From Schizophyllum amplum (lineage: Eukaryota; Basidiomycota; Agaricomycetes; Agaricales; Schizophyllaceae), in assembly GCA_007026445.1 (NCBI GenBank), contig VDMD01000002.1:3038001-3102000 (forward strand): 64,000 bases of DNA, given 5' to 3'. The notes under the pieces were generated by a model that searched no databases, was not told the origin of the DNA, and saw only the letters and a program-made list of their open reading frames with translations. The position numbers and the translations under genes were made by a program. Positions 11,920 to 23,792 of this stretch are shown here, in pieces; the first letter of the stretch is position 1, and the number at the start of each line of letters is the position of its first letter.

Positions 11920-12005
11920 TTCGCGAGTGCTTTCGTAGGTCGCGAGTGCTTTCGTAGGTCGCGAGTGCTTTCGTAGGTCGCGAGGGCTTTCGTAGGTCGC
12001 GGGGG
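11911..12005. repeat. 19-bp tandem repeat, five units
   Basis: Five head-to-tail units with consensus CTTTCGTAGGTCGCGAGTG start at 11911, 11930, 11949, 11968 and 11987. The middle copies are identical; the first and last are degenerate. The first unit carries the TAG stop codon of the coilin gene. Because 19 is not a multiple of 3 and each unit has TAG, the first three units place a stop in all three frames. Confidence 0.9.
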
Positions 12006-13600
12006 ATTCTCTAGGTGCTCGCTACCGATGTAACGAATCGATGTGAGGTGCCGTGCAGATGTATCGATGGTTTGGATATTCAGATCTGCGTCCAAAGGGC
12101 GGCTGAGGCGGAGGTCCTCGGCGCTATCGTGGTATGAAAGTACTTCTGAAGTATCGCTGAGTTGACGAGAGCCCCACTACTGAGCTAAGTGGAGTCCCGC
12201 TACTGGGGTAACGTCCCACTTTAGTGGTCCTCCCTGCGCTATCTTGTGGACGAGGATAGACGATTTTAGGGACAACGCGATGACACCCGGCGGCCCGTCA
12301 ATCTAGCGCCCAACTAGCTGCGTCCGACCCCCGAATTATGTCCTCCTTTACACAACATACTGTAAGGGTACAGTATTTATTGTAAGCTCCTGCTGATCGT
12401 CGTAAGTGGACATGGGAGAGGTAGGGGAAGGCGTGAAGGAACCGTCAACTTCGTCACGTTCTCTAGAGTTCGCGGTCACATGATCCTTCGCCACTGTCGC
12501 GATCCTATAAATTAGGTTGTCCCCAGTCTCAGCGGGAGCACATCCCTTGCTTCCCCACCATCATCGGCGTAAAGTCCCGGACTTTTTGTCAAGATCCCCT
12601 TCGCTGAGAGCATTCTCCTCCGTGTCTTGACGCTCAGCTTGAATATCGACCTGCGTCCATCGTACCTCCTTCGCGTCCTACAATGCGCCCCCAGGCCAAT
12701 GTGTTGTCGAGAGCTCACGGGCTGCGTCTACACGCTTTCCTCCTCTACCATCATGGTTGCTACCTCAACCTAAAGCAAGAGCCGATCGTTGAGCTACATT
12801 GAATGAAGCCCTGCGATCGAGCGAGTCAGGAGAACGATCGGTATGGCAGATTCTGACCCAGCTGCGAGCGCTGGTAGATTGGAGGAGAATGCACACCGCC
12901 GAGGCTACTGTGGATGTGACCGCAGTGGATGATATGAGGGAAAGGGGAAACCTCAAGCGTGCGCGCTATGTAACCAAAGTTGAAAGTACGTTTCCTATCC
13001 CAGGTTCTAAGCGCATATACCCACCTTCCTGCAGCCGAAAGCTTACATCTTCCCCTACCTTCTGCGATCACAGTCGCTTGATCGCCGGCGAGTACGTTTT
13101 CTCTATCCCAATTGCAGGCGCATATACTCACCTTCCTCCAGCGACAAGTCTCCTATCTTCTCAAGAAAGACCGCTGGTCGAAACACCCCCCTCTTCGGCA
13201 TCGATACAGTTGTGTAGTAAGGCAGCCTGACAGGGCTGCCGGGGGATACGTCTTCGACTGCGACGATAGGCTTGGACAGCAGGTCACTGCGCATTATCAA
13301 TACCTGCGATGATCTTGTGCATATCCTCACATGAATTCAGCGCCCTGATGAGGCTATCCAAATCTACGATGAGACCCGTACCAAACATTGTGTGGTACCG
13401 CAGCATGGCATATATTGTGGCCCTCGACGACGGCCCCTCGTCCATGAAGTGAGCTCGATCAAGTCGAACTTTGAAATTGCTGGGTCACTTGCCTTTACGG
13501 GACAACAATGGCGTCATGGCATCGGCGATCACTCGCGGCGGTGTCGAGGTCGCACGGGGCTGTGGCATCTTGTTCCCAACCGTCACGCTCGTCGCCGGCG
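12006..13600. other. Long intergenic region, possible minus-strand relic
   Basis: Nearly 1.6 kb without a confident gene. A TATA-like TATAAATTA at 12506-12514 is followed by pyrimidine-rich DNA, but no ORF with a good start follows it. Coding-like segments on the minus strand at about 13010-13460 are listed separately. Up to 13600 the DNA also holds the promoter and possible 5' UTR of the MDR-type gene. Confidence 0.5.
13010..13460 (-). pseudogene. Possible minus-strand gene fragment, unknown family
   Basis: Reading the minus strand from an ATG at about 13456, one frame gives a protein-like run that includes FGTGLIVDLDSLIRAL. A second frame then reads SKPIVAVEDVSPGSPVRLP and ends in GDLSLEE, just before a good GTGAGT donor. 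The two blocks cannot be joined by an intron of normal size and phase; the best candidate is about 33 nt. A second, similar donor-like block (GGAAGGTGGGTATATGCGC) recurs about 100 bp further on. This may be a decayed gene or a real gene whose splicing I cannot solve. I do not recognise the protein. Confidence 0.25.
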
Positions 13601-16600
13601 ATGGCGAAACCGACACTCCTACAATCGCTATTCAACCAGCCCTCACAGTCCTACTCCTTCCCGCCAGAACGGGACTACCACGTTGCCAAGCGCGACCTCC
13701 TCCGCATCGCCCCCGCTGCACGGCCCACCGCCGGCTCGCATCTCGGTAGCATCCCCAAGTTCGAGCCCAAGGAGAAGGAGGGAGCGAGCGCGCCTTCTCC
13801 CGCCATATCGTTACGGGCGGATATTCCCATCGTACGTCATGAGCCGCTTTCCTTCCTTGATGTACTTGACAAAAGTTGGGTGCCTGCCTCGGTTAGACCT
13901 CAACCACCACCGCGAAGACGCTCAGTGTCCCGCCTTCCAACCAGCTCAAGAAGCAGGCTCTATCACGCGAGGATAGCAGCAGCAGCAGCAGCGACGGAGA
14001 TTCGGACTCGGACCTCGACTGCTTTTATACACCTAACGCATCCCCTCGCGTATCTCTCGCCAACAGCACTATCTCTATCTCGCGCTTGCCGTCTTTCGCT
14101 GTCTCGCCAGAGAGCCAACTTAGGCCCGATCGCATACGCGCGATAGCTGCAAACGCCACGATCGCCTCCTCGTCCACCTCTTCCCTATCCTCCACCACCG
14201 CGACTGGCGACGGCAACTCGCTCTTCTCAGAGCCGCTGTCCGAGTCCACGCAGCTCACGTCGCCGATGACCTCCGACGCTGGCCACGATGCGCCCCCGAA
14301 GAGGAGTCGCATGCGCCCAGAAACCCCCGCCGTTGCGGCGAAGCCACGGCCTTCGAAGCGGCGCTCAGGGTCCTACACCGCGGAGGACTGGGAGCAGGAG
14401 CACAAGCGGCTGCAGGTTGCCAGCTCGAGCAGCAAGGCGCGACGCTCGCCCCCCTCCAGTCGGTCCTCGTCGCCACAGCCCGCTCCGCCTCCTCGAAAAC
14501 CAGGGCAGATCGCCAAGACCATGAGCCGCGCGAACCCAAGCCTCATGATGAACATGGCGGTGCTGATGGAGGAGGACGAGGATCCGCAGGGCGCGCTCGT
14601 GACACCACCCCTCTCCAAGGTCATCCTCAACGCCGCGCGTGCCCGCACCGCCAGCTCCCCCTTGGCATCGGAGAGCACAATCTCCCGGCGCCCATCGTCC
14701 ACGTCATCCACCACCAGCGGCTCTACGCGATCTAACAATGTGCGCAGACGGCGGTCACGGTCCCTGGGCTACGCCAATTCGCGTTCGCCGTTGGCACCCA
14801 TTGTATTGACGTCTTCAGCGTCGGAGTCCGCGATGGAGCACGAGCCAGTAAACGTAAACGCAGAACCCTATGCGCCAGCGTTGCCTTCCTCCGGAACCCC
14901 TGGTTACACCTCGCTTACGCTGCCACGCGCGCCTATGTCGGCTCTGGGGACCTCGAACGTCAAGGGCAAGCATCGGCTCAGCATGTTCAGCGCCATTGAT
15001 ATCATCGCGGGTGCAGACGGACGCGTCGACCTAACGCGTAGCGGCACTGCGCAGACGACGATGGCGACTGCGGAGGTCGTGCGAGGTCTCGGAGGATCAC
15101 GAAGAAACCCGCTGAAGCGCATGTTCAGCGCGCATCGGCGCGAAACGCGGGAGGGGCGGCAGACGACGCTGGGTTTTACCAGCCATCGGCAGCCGCCAAC
15201 GTTCGTTCCCGCGAGCAGCGTGCTGGTGCAGGTTTGGGCGGTCGGTGTGGACACGTTGGATGGCCGGTTGGTCGGCGTGGATGTGGATGGGAGGTGTCGC
15301 AAGGCTAGCAAGGAACGTGCCGGTGCAGAGCGCCAGGCGGATATCGGGTACATACCTGGGCGCTCGTTCGTCGGCCGCATCCTGCAATGTGGCTGGGAGG
15401 TGCGCGATGAACATGTGCGGAAGGGGGACTGGGTAGTAGGCCTACTAGACGTGCGCAAGGTATGTGGTGTGCTCTCTATCGACGGCTCCAGCTAACGACA
15501 CACTGATAGGCTGGTGCCCTTGCTGAGTTCGTGGTTGTCGACCGACATCGCGTCCGTCGCGTTCCTCAGCCACAGATGCCGAAAAGCGGTCTGGACGATT
15601 CGCCAGAAGTCGAAGAGTTAGCGTATCCAACGCCGCCTCCATCGCGGCCGACGACTCCTGGTCTGTCTGGTATGCCAGCACGACGACCCTCGACCGGGGC
15701 CCGCAATCGGCCACATCTGCCGCGGAAAGTCCACCCACTTACTCTGGAGGAGCTAGCGCTGCTGCCCCTCGTTGGTGTCCCTGCTTTTCGCGCCGTGCGC
15801 ACCCTTCTCTTCGCCTTTGCTGGGGCATCCGATAACAGTCAACGACGGGAGGCGCACCAGCGTAGCGCTAGCATGGATGACATCGGCGGACGGCCCACAG
15901 AGCTAAGCGACTTTATGGCCGCACTCTCAGGTGCCACAAATGATGCACCTAGAGCGCTAGTGCTGATGGGGCACGACGGCGTGGGCGCGTTCGCGACGCA
16001 GCTTCTCGTCCGGCATGGCTGGCGGGTGAGCGTGCATGCGCCGGGCCCTCGACATGACGAAGTGCGTACAATGACCGCTATCGAGGCGCGGGCACGGCGG
16101 TGGGGTGCGGAAGAGGTCGTGTTCGACGATGCGGGCGAGGGTGGCGAGGGTGGCGCTTCCGGGGCCATCGTTCGCGTGTTAGAGCGGCTGCTGGAAGACG
16201 GCGACGCGTTCGACGCGGTACTCGACACGGTCGGCGGTCGTACAGTGTGGGAGGCCGCTGAGCGGCTACTTCGAGGGCTGAATGTGGCCTCGCCGCCAGT
16301 GACACCCTCCGGCATGCGACGCAGTCTGAGCGTGCGCCGGCGCCGGGGGCCTGCGCGGTTCGGGCAGTTCACGACACTGGTTGGCGATACGCCAGACAAG
16401 CCATTACCTACCGCGGGTGACCACTTCCGCGCCGGGATGCGTTCGATGCGGACGTCACGGGAAAAGGACGGGGAGCGCGAGCGTTCGCGGGTTGGCTATG
16501 CGTGGGTGGACCCGGTGTCGGACGTGGACTGGGCCAGCGCGAGCGTGGGGGATGCGATCGAGGGTGCGCTCGCTGCGGCTATGCGGGAGGGTGTGCGGCC

Positions 16601-16733
16601 GTGGGTGGCTGGGAGCGAGGAGGCCGAACGCAGCGCGAGGGTGATGACCTTCGAGCGCGCGCCGGATGTTTTTGTGGATGGAAACGAGATACTAGAGGAG
16701 GGAGGTACGGTCGTAGTAAAGGTCGTAGGCTGA
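13601..16733 (+). CDS. Large MDR-superfamily reductase with disordered N-terminus
   Basis: Three exons, 13601-13831, 13897-15459 and 15510-16733, give 1005 residues. I prefer the ATG at 13601 (good context, MAKPTLLQSLFNQ) over an in-frame ATG at 13508, which adds a Ser/Arg-rich stretch. Residues 1-500 are Ser/Pro/Arg-rich with poly-Ser runs and many SP sites, so probably disordered. From about residue 510 it resembles the GroES-like fold of medium-chain dehydrogenases/quinone reductases (VLVQVWAVGVDTLDGR, GYIPGRSFVGRI, KGDWVVGL). At about residue 745 the Rossmann part begins (ALVLMGHDGVGAFATQLL), and AVLDTVGG follows. I see no obvious zinc-ligand set, so a zinc-independent NAD(P)H reductase or a non-catalytic scaffold is likely. 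A long disordered extension on an MDR core is unusual. Confidence 0.8.
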
Positions 16734-18459
16734 AGCTTTTCCATCGTTTGTGAGTGGCCTCTTGATTCATGTCCGGGACTTTGGGGACCATTGTGACGTG
16801 AGTTCAGACGATATATAACTTATACGACTATTCATATTGTGTATTTTCTTAGGGAGTTGGGTCTCCTGCTCTGCTATATACGTACCGCCATCTGCTATAT
16901 GCGTATGCCACCCGCTACATACGCACGCCTCTCGTAACGATCATACCATACGCCATCCGGCCTGTAACTAGCATGCTCTCTCGTATCCCTCGCAATATTC
17001 CCACCTCGTAGTCAGACACGACTAGATATAACGACTACCCTCTATCAGCCCCCCACTCTCCGTCAGCGATGATGTAGCAGCATAGAATGAAGACGTATCT
17101 CGAGCTCGATATGCGCGCATGCGAGCATAAGCGCAGGAACACTCTGGGTCTGCCCTAGATGAGTAGTGCGCCGCTGGACCAACGATTCAACGCGGTCAGC
17201 GTAAGAAGCCCGGAGGCCGCCCACGGCAAAGCCGGGTCCAGCGGAGGACCAGGTGACCGTTTGTTGGAAAGTTCTCCTCCGCCTGACGGTGCGGCGTTTA
17301 TCGAAAATGACGAGCTCAGCTGTGGCCGATGGTACGCTTGGAGCTCGGGACACCATGAGCGGGCGATGAGGAGGAGATGTCAAGCGCTGTAACATTTGGG
17401 ACGCTCGATTTCTTGGCAGACGTTCATCGGGACTGGCGTCTAAGTACTCTCTTTTGTAGCGAAGTCACTGCTCTTGTCGTCAGTACAGCGGACTCGTCCT
17501 TCTATAAGTACTCGTGGTACATCTACTTACCCTGAATATTTTGATCTGTCGTTTTGCCTGCACGGTACACCCACAACCAGTAAGTAGCCACTCTAAGAGG
17601 CAAATACAGACTGTAGCCTGAGTCACGTGTCCGCTACTCGACGTGCCAGACGGCGCTGGCAAACCATTCTTTTCGGCCCCAGAGCCGCGTGTCCAATGAA
17701 GGCTTTCCGACTGTACATCGCAGTCAGAGAAACGTTGACCGACTTTGGCCAAGACTTGAAAGCTTGACAAGGTGGTCGTGGGAAATCTTGAGTCAACACG
17801 TGGCGAACGTCTCCTTTGGGACACCACGCTGTTGTCCACGACGGAGAACAGTCCGACTCCTCCGAGCACTGCTTGCAGACTTTGACTCAACTTTGACTGC
17901 CACGACGGTGGCCCCGCGCCCATTGCACCTTTCATGTTCATCATCGCCGGGTCTTCTTTCTGATTCGTCAGAGGAAATCTGAACCCGCTTACATAACAGT
18001 ATCGGTGCCAGGTGCGCTAGGAAGAAAGGATTTTGGACACCAAGACCCAACTCAGCAACCTTCTGTTCTTCTCGCGAACGACTGACTTGTCAGGTTAGTC
18101 GTCCACGATGCCACGGACTGTGACGCCCACAGAACGCCCACACTTCGGAAAACGTTCTCATGCGACGGCTGCATTGGCTGAACCTCTGCCGCAGGAGACT
18201 ATACCATTCTCACACAAATGGCGACAGGTAGCCCCGATGTCAACCACATGATGAGTAGAAGTCCAAAAGCCTTCTTCGCCTTGTCTCCAGTTGGTCTTCG
18301 AACGGCAACTGCGCAAGAGGAAGTCACACAGTACAAGGACGTCATGCTGGTTCCATCGAATGCCTTGGAGTACTTATAGCTTGGCCTCTGGATGGCAGAG
18401 CCAAGGCCTGGTCTCGCCTGACCCTTCTTCCCTCCTTTTCCCATCTTCCCCTCCTCATC
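16734..18459. other. Long intergenic region
   Basis: About 1.7 kb without a supported gene. ORFs on both strands at 17.0-18.0 kb lack recognisable motifs and splice logic. A short 21-bp repeat lies at 16871-16933. The right end is the promoter of the wax-synthase-like gene, with a TTATAG element about 85 bp before its ATG. Confidence 0.5.
16871..16933. repeat. Imperfect 21-bp tandem repeat, three units
   Basis: Three adjacent units starting at 16871, 16892 and 16913 share the core CTGCTATATRCGTAYGCC with several substitutions. They sit in the 3' flank of the MDR-type gene. Confidence 0.6.
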
Positions 18460-19834
18460 ATGTCGGACGGCCGAGTGGAAAATCCTGCCGCTTTTGTCTT
18501 ACCATGCCTAGTGATCCTCGCGCCCCTCCCGTTCGTCATCGCGACGCGTCCATCGGCAGTCATACGTGCCGCGGTTCTTGCCACGCAGACGGCGGCGGCT
18601 TGGTGGGTGACCGGAACGTACACCATCAATCTCGGCGATCCCATACAGGACTACGCCATTGCCTGCTTCCTATATCCGCTGCCTCTCATGCACTGCCTCC
18701 ACCTCTACTTCTTCACCGACCCATTGACGGACGGCACACGCCATGTGCACGACATACGACCTGCACAAGACATGCCCTTCTGGAGGCGCGTTTGGTGGGC
18801 GACTTGTCTCGCGACCGCGTTCCGCGGCATAGGCTGGAGTAATCAGGTGCGTTACGTTAGCTCTCCCAGCAGATCATCGAGCTGAAGACCTCTGAAGATC
18901 GCCCACTGTCCGCCGATGCCGAAGAGCAAAACGCGCGGTGAATTCATAGCTGGAGCTCTTCGTGACCTGGCGCTCTTCGTGCTCCTTGCAGACATCGTCG
19001 ACATCTACAACACGCACAACCCGATCATGTCGTACAGGGCGGCTGAGGCGCAGTCCATCCGGTCGCAAGGCGTACTCTTCCAGAGCCTCAGCACTGGACT
19101 TTGGGCGATTAACATATGGGCCAATGTCCAGGTGCTCTATTGCCTAACCTCGATCCTCTTTGTGGGCCTCGGCTGGTCAGAGCCGCGCTTCTGGCCGCGC
19201 ATGTGTGGCGACTGGCGCGATGCATACACAGTCGGCCGCACGTGGAGGTGTGATCCCTGTTTAGGCATGTTTAAGGCTGTCCTGATTGTTCTTCTTCCAG
19301 TCGTGTGTGGCATCAAATGGTTCGCCGCGTATGTCTTACCTTCCGCTCAACCCCCGGTGTAAGCTGACGTAGATGCAGTTCGTCGCCTCCTCTGGCAAAG
19401 TCGCCGCTCGGGTACTCGGCTGTCCGTCAGGTTCTACTTCGTCGCGCAATGCCCAACTCCTCGTGGGCTTCTTTGCATCGGGGTTCATCCACAACTGGGG
19501 AGACCGCATGATTGGGCAGACCTTCGGCCGGTCGACGCCGTTCTTCCTGGCGCAGGCCTTCGCGATTATGTTCGAGGACGCTGTAATCGCAGAGGGGCGA
19601 CGCGCGGGAGTGAAGGAGAGCATGTTGCCGCGCATGCTGGGATACGTGTGGACGGGGGCGTGGTTTGTGGCCAGCGTCCCTCTTCTGCTGGACGTGGTGG
19701 CAGATGCGGGAAGACCGAGGGGCCCGTCGCTGCCTGGTTCTCCGCTTCTGATGCTTTCGAGCGTGTTTGGACTCGAGCACTCGTTCAGTATGCCATGGCC
19801 GGAAGCTAGGAACAGCACAAGTGTATACTACTAG
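18460..19834 (+). CDS. Wax-synthase-domain MBOAT family membrane protein
   Basis: Four exons, 18460-18846, 18898-19247, 19301-19328 and 19379-19834, encode 406 residues. The third exon is a 28-nt microexon that carries most of the family motif RVWHQMVRR (equivalent to the FWxRRWHQ motif of wax synthases). Several hydrophobic segments are visible: residues about 12-50, a LALFVLLADIVDIY helix, an INIWANVQVLYCLTSILFVGL helix, and C-terminal helices around FFASGFIHNWGD and WTGAWFVASVPLLLDVV. The HNWGD segment holds the His expected in membrane-bound O-acyltransferases. Such proteins move an acyl group from acyl-CoA to an alcohol, and related fungal members acylate terpenoids. The acceptor cannot be read from sequence, and no terpene or polyketide cluster surrounds it here. 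Confidence 0.85.
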
Positions 19835-20145
19835 AGGGGGCGTTTCCTCGCGCCTGGCCCATCTTCTTATGACTGTCACTGTCGTTATACCCAGCAGGAA
19901 GTAGGCAGAAACTGTAATTATATCTCCAACTTTCAAGCAGTAGGTGTGACTGATTCTGAAAGGCTCATGGCAGGCTCATGGAGGCGTACGCGTTTCTCAC
20001 CTCGTGGATGCACAGCAGGGGTCAAACCGGAAGTGACGCAGAATTTAATCCTGGTCCATGACATGTTCCCTTCCTTTTCTACTACCACCAACAGGCGCCA
20101 AGCTTCACTGAGACCCAGCCGCGCGCCACTGCCCGCTTCATCACA
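19835..20145. other. Intergenic spacer
   Basis: 311 bp between two plus-strand genes; 3' UTR and promoter only. No further feature is seen. Confidence 0.5.
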
Positions 20146-21331
20146 ATGTCGATTCCTCCTTTTGTGGCCAGCGACCCTCAGTCGGTATGGGACTACTGCG
20201 AGGAGATGATTTGCCTACAGGGAGCCTCCTTTAATCGTCCACTCGTCGCGGGCATGTCATTCGCTTTTTGTCTGACCGCCGCCCCTTCAAAGAGCTCCGA
20301 TGTTCTTTCGAGGAGCTTCCGAGACCCGCCTTCGAGGAGCTCCGATGGCATGCAATGTGTGCGCTCCGACGCCTTGCGTCGTGTGCGCCCCGTGCCGCAT
20401 CTACCGTTCGGAGAGACTTGTGAATACGTTCTGTCAAGACCCCTGCAGGTTGGCAATGATTACCACTCGCAAATCTGGGTCGCTACACCTCGCGACGGGC
20501 AGGCGCTTGCCGACGCGGATCCGGCACGTCCCAACGGGGTACTGGCAGCGCACGGCGGCCTCGCGCCTGCCGCAGTGGTACTCAAATTCATCGTGCCGAG
20601 TGCTCTTAGGCATCCAAACGAGCACCCGGGCATGGCTGTCTTCGACATCAAGAATGGTCAATATAGGTATCCGGCCGACCTTGTTCAGTGCCAAGTCGCA
20701 GCCTACCTCGCGCTGGAAGAATTTCAGGGAAGCACGATGGCGTATTTCTTCGGCCTGCATCAGGTATGCGTCCAGTGCAGCACAGATCAGAGCGTCTCAA
20801 GGCTCATCATGGGCAGGCCACAATGCCGTGGGGCGAGGAGGCGAGCGTACTTGCGCTCGAGTACTTGCCCGGACCTACGTTTCGAGCAGCCAAGGCCGCT
20901 CTGAGATCTAATCCCCTCACCCTGAAGTATCGGAACTTCGAGTCTTACCTCGCCCTCGTAAGTCGCTGTCGCATGAAAGCTGTCGTCATAGATCTACTGA
21001 CCAGTAGCAGGCTGAGTCCGCAATCACGACTGTCAAAACCGCTCACAACCGACATATATACCACTGTGACTTGCGCGAGGAGAACATCTTGGTCGACGAG
21101 GATAACGACCTTGCCGTTATCATCGACTGGCATAACAATCCCCGCACGATTGATGATCACGAGCTCATAGCGTATGGGGATCTATACGACACCGGCTGCA
21201 CCTTTGTGCGTTGCGACATGCACCGAGAGCAGTTGAAGAAGTCACTCTGGACGGCGCACTTGGATGTATTCTCGACAGTGTATCCGGATGAGGTCGAAGA
21301 TGGTTGGGTCGAGGAAGATTCAGAATCCTAG
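20146..21331 (+). CDS. Kinase-like (protein kinase/APH fold) protein
   Basis: Three exons, 20146-20763, 20817-20957 and 21011-21331, give 359 residues. The first part of a small lobe is visible as GNDYHSQIWVATPR and VVLKFIVPSAL, where the Lys may contact ATP. EYLPGPTF resembles the hinge. HCDLREENIL matches the HxDxxxxN catalytic loop, and AVIIDWHN takes the place of the DFG magnesium motif, as in aminoglycoside phosphotransferase-like and many fungal atypical kinases. The C-terminus is acidic. The region 20285-20345 contains three near-copies of a TCGAGGAGCTCCGA-like unit, and another frame also looks protein-like there, so the model near residues 50-85 is less certain. The substrate is unknown. 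Confidence 0.75.
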
Positions 21332-21513
21332 ATGTACACTGCTTTACGAACAGACACCGTACGAACACGCCATTCATCTCGTAGATTCTCCTAGGCTAGA
21401 TAAATATGCGGCGATGGTAGAATACATGACAGCAGCGACGTATATACCCCCAGTCCAGGTGAACACATCACTGAGTAGTCGAGCCAGGCGTACACCTGGC
21501 GTACACCCACCCT
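21332..21513. other. Convergent 3' intergenic spacer
   Basis: 182 bp between the ends of the kinase-like gene and the minus-strand PDI gene; shared 3' UTR space. Confidence 0.5.
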
Positions 21514-23527
21514 TCAATCCAAGCGCCCCTTTTGGTACCCATACTCATCCGTGGGTGCATCGAAGATGACACGCTTGACGACCCAGCCAATCATGCCGAC
21601 TGCCGCCACGATGATGAGCAGCAGATGCCATGGGTGCTCGACGATGTAGGCCTCCGCGAGCATGATCTTGGAGTTCACGTACTGCGAGGGAGGGTTAGAC
21701 AACGGAGCGAACGAGGGTCAGATTGGAATGCGGAGAGAGGAGTGCGGGTCGGGAGAACGGAGCGAGGAGTAGAGCGTTGCGAGACAGTAAAGGGATTAAC
21801 GTACCCGTGCCATCCGCTCGAGGATGTTCTCCGAGTTCTTTGGTGAGAGCTGGCCTGAGACAGCGCCTTCGACCGCGGGCAATATTGATGATGCGCTCAA
21901 TCGCATGGTAGAGCCATGGCCGTCTTCGTCAAAGTAGATGAGGTTCTGCAGTCAGTGTCAGTGAAGGTCGTAGTAGAGCGGGGAAGAACCATGGTGATCC
22001 CCGGGATCCAATCTCAGCGACGCACCTTATGGTCTGCAATAACGACAGGAACGTCGTCCACGTCGTGCACCTTCGCGTCCTTGACGCCATACATGCTCTT
22101 CATCCAGTCGCCCCACCGCGCCGCGTCCATTGATGCGAACACCACTTCGCGCCCACCAAGGTCAGTCGCGTCTTTCGCGCCTGCCCGCCCCGTCCCAGCC
22201 GTCTTTGCGCGCCATTTTGCAGCCACGTCGCGCAGCTTCTCTTGCACTTGGCCCTTCATACTTTGCCCGTGCGCGGCGGCAATGACGACGAGCGGGCTCT
22301 GCGGCGCGTTCATGACAGTCTGGAAGCTGTCCTGCGTGAGCTCAACGACCGTCGGCAGGCGATTCGCGAGCAGCCAGCGGCCGAGCCCCACGGTCTCCGC
22401 GGCGGTCAGGCCTGTGACGGAGGTCCCGTAGAAGATGGAGGACGGGGTGACGGCGTCGTGATCTTTGAGCGCGATGACCGCCCACTGTGCGGAGGAGGGG
22501 AGGGAGAAGCGGGAGAGGAAGATGGCGGTGGGGGATGTGTATATGCGAGGAGAGCCTAGGAGGGGAGAGGCTGCCTGCGCGACGGAGGCGAGCAGCGCGG
22601 TGTCATCCGCGGGGTGCAGGAGTAGATACGCAACCTCGTCCTCCTTGACGCGCGCCTCGAGTTCGTCAGGCTTGATCGCGACCATAGAGGGCGCGCTGGC
22701 CTTCTCCACGAACGCCGTCAGCTGCTCGAGCTTGCGACCCGAGTTGTACTCGGAACGGACGCCAGCCTGGTTGACGTACACGAGCGTCGGGTAGCCGTTG
22801 ATGTTGAAGGACTTGCAGATGGCGGGGTGCGCCTCGCAGTCGACTTCGGCGATCGTGAGGCGGTTCTGCATGTGCTGCGCGAGGAGCTTCCAGGTGGGGG
22901 ACAGCTTCTTGCAGTGACCGCACCAGGGTGCATAGAACTTGATGAAGGCCGGGCCGAGCGCCAGCGTCTCGGTCAGCAGCTTGTCGTCCAGGGCGAGAAC
23001 GGTGCCGGTGGGATTGAGAACGACGGGGGCGGCGGCCTCGGTGGTGGGTGGAGGCTCGACAGGTTCGGATACTGTGTCGCGGTGCTTTTGGATGAAGGCC
23101 TTCAGGACGTCGAGCTCACGGGCTTCCCTAAACTGCTCCACCATCTCCCCGTTGTGATACATGTTCAGTTGAGGGTAGCCTTTGACGCCATTTGCGTTAC
23201 ACAAGTCTGCAAGCACGTCAGTCGATCCGAAGCCGAAATGTGTGAGGCACACGCACCTCCATGCATAGCACAGTCGACCTGCGCGAGATAGACCGATGGT
23301 TGCGCGGGATCGTTCGCCACATCCTTCACCAACTGCTGCCAGGTTGGCAGAAAGTGCTTACAATGCCCGCAGTAGGGAGAAAAGTGTTCAATCAGCCATA
23401 ACCCTTTCTCTGTCGTTGCCTTGAAGTTGTCCGGCGTCAGTGGCTCCTCCTGAATGGGGAGTGCGGCGGAGACGAGGGGAGCGAGGGCGAGCGCCAAGCC
23501 GTAAAGAGAAAGAATGACACCGCGCAT
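21514..23527 (-). CDS. Transmembrane protein disulfide isomerase
   Basis: Four exons, 23527-23257, 23206-22026, 21945-21805 and 21681-21514, encode 586 residues. A signal peptide (about residues 1-21) leads to two thioredoxin domains, each with an intact CGHC active site: YCGHC (Cys53/Cys56) and APWCGHCKK (Cys186/Cys189), and each with the cis-Pro segment (GYPQL, GYPTL). A longer degenerate thioredoxin-like region follows. A single membrane helix lies at about 548-567 (WHLLLIIVAAVGMIGWVV), followed by a short charged tail. The layout resembles TMX3/Eps1-type membrane-bound PDIs that oxidise or isomerise disulfides in the ER lumen. No KDEL signal is present, as expected for a membrane-anchored protein. 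It shares a 265-bp divergent promoter with CGI121. Confidence 0.93.
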
Positions 23528-23792
23528 TATGATAAGCTAGAACGAGCGCTCGGAGGACCAGCTCGAGCTTTCTGAAGACTCCTCGACGAGTGTAGAAGAC
23601 AAGTTGAGTTAGTAATAGAGGGACACTCGCTGAGTGCGCGCCACGCAGCACGCAAGATCGGCCCGCACATCCACATCCACGTGACCTGACCCTAACAAGA
23701 AACTTCAACTTCTCTTCTTGACGCTCATCCACACCTCAATCCTCTGAACGCCCAACTGTAGCCTTGTTTCCCTTCTCCTAACTTCAACTTCA
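23528..23792. promoter_or_regulatory. Divergent promoter, PDI / CGI121
   Basis: 265 bp separate the two opposing start codons. No TATA box is clear; pyrimidine-rich stretches precede both starts. Confidence 0.5.

Noticed and set aside
12480..12780. TATA-like element followed by pyrimidine-rich DNA
   Set aside because: It resembles a promoter, but no ORF with a plausible start or splicing follows within several hundred bases.
13508..13600. Upstream in-frame ATG for the MDR-type gene
   Set aside because: It would add a Ser/Arg-rich stretch; the ATG at 13601 has better context and begins a natural-looking N-terminus.
17063..17944. ORFs on both strands in the 17 kb gap
   Set aside because: No family signature, no consistent introns and frames that end abruptly; treated as non-coding.
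22242..23291. Long plus-strand ORFs inside the PDI gene
   Set aside because: Antisense shadows of a high-GC coding exon; the minus strand has two intact thioredoxin active sites.
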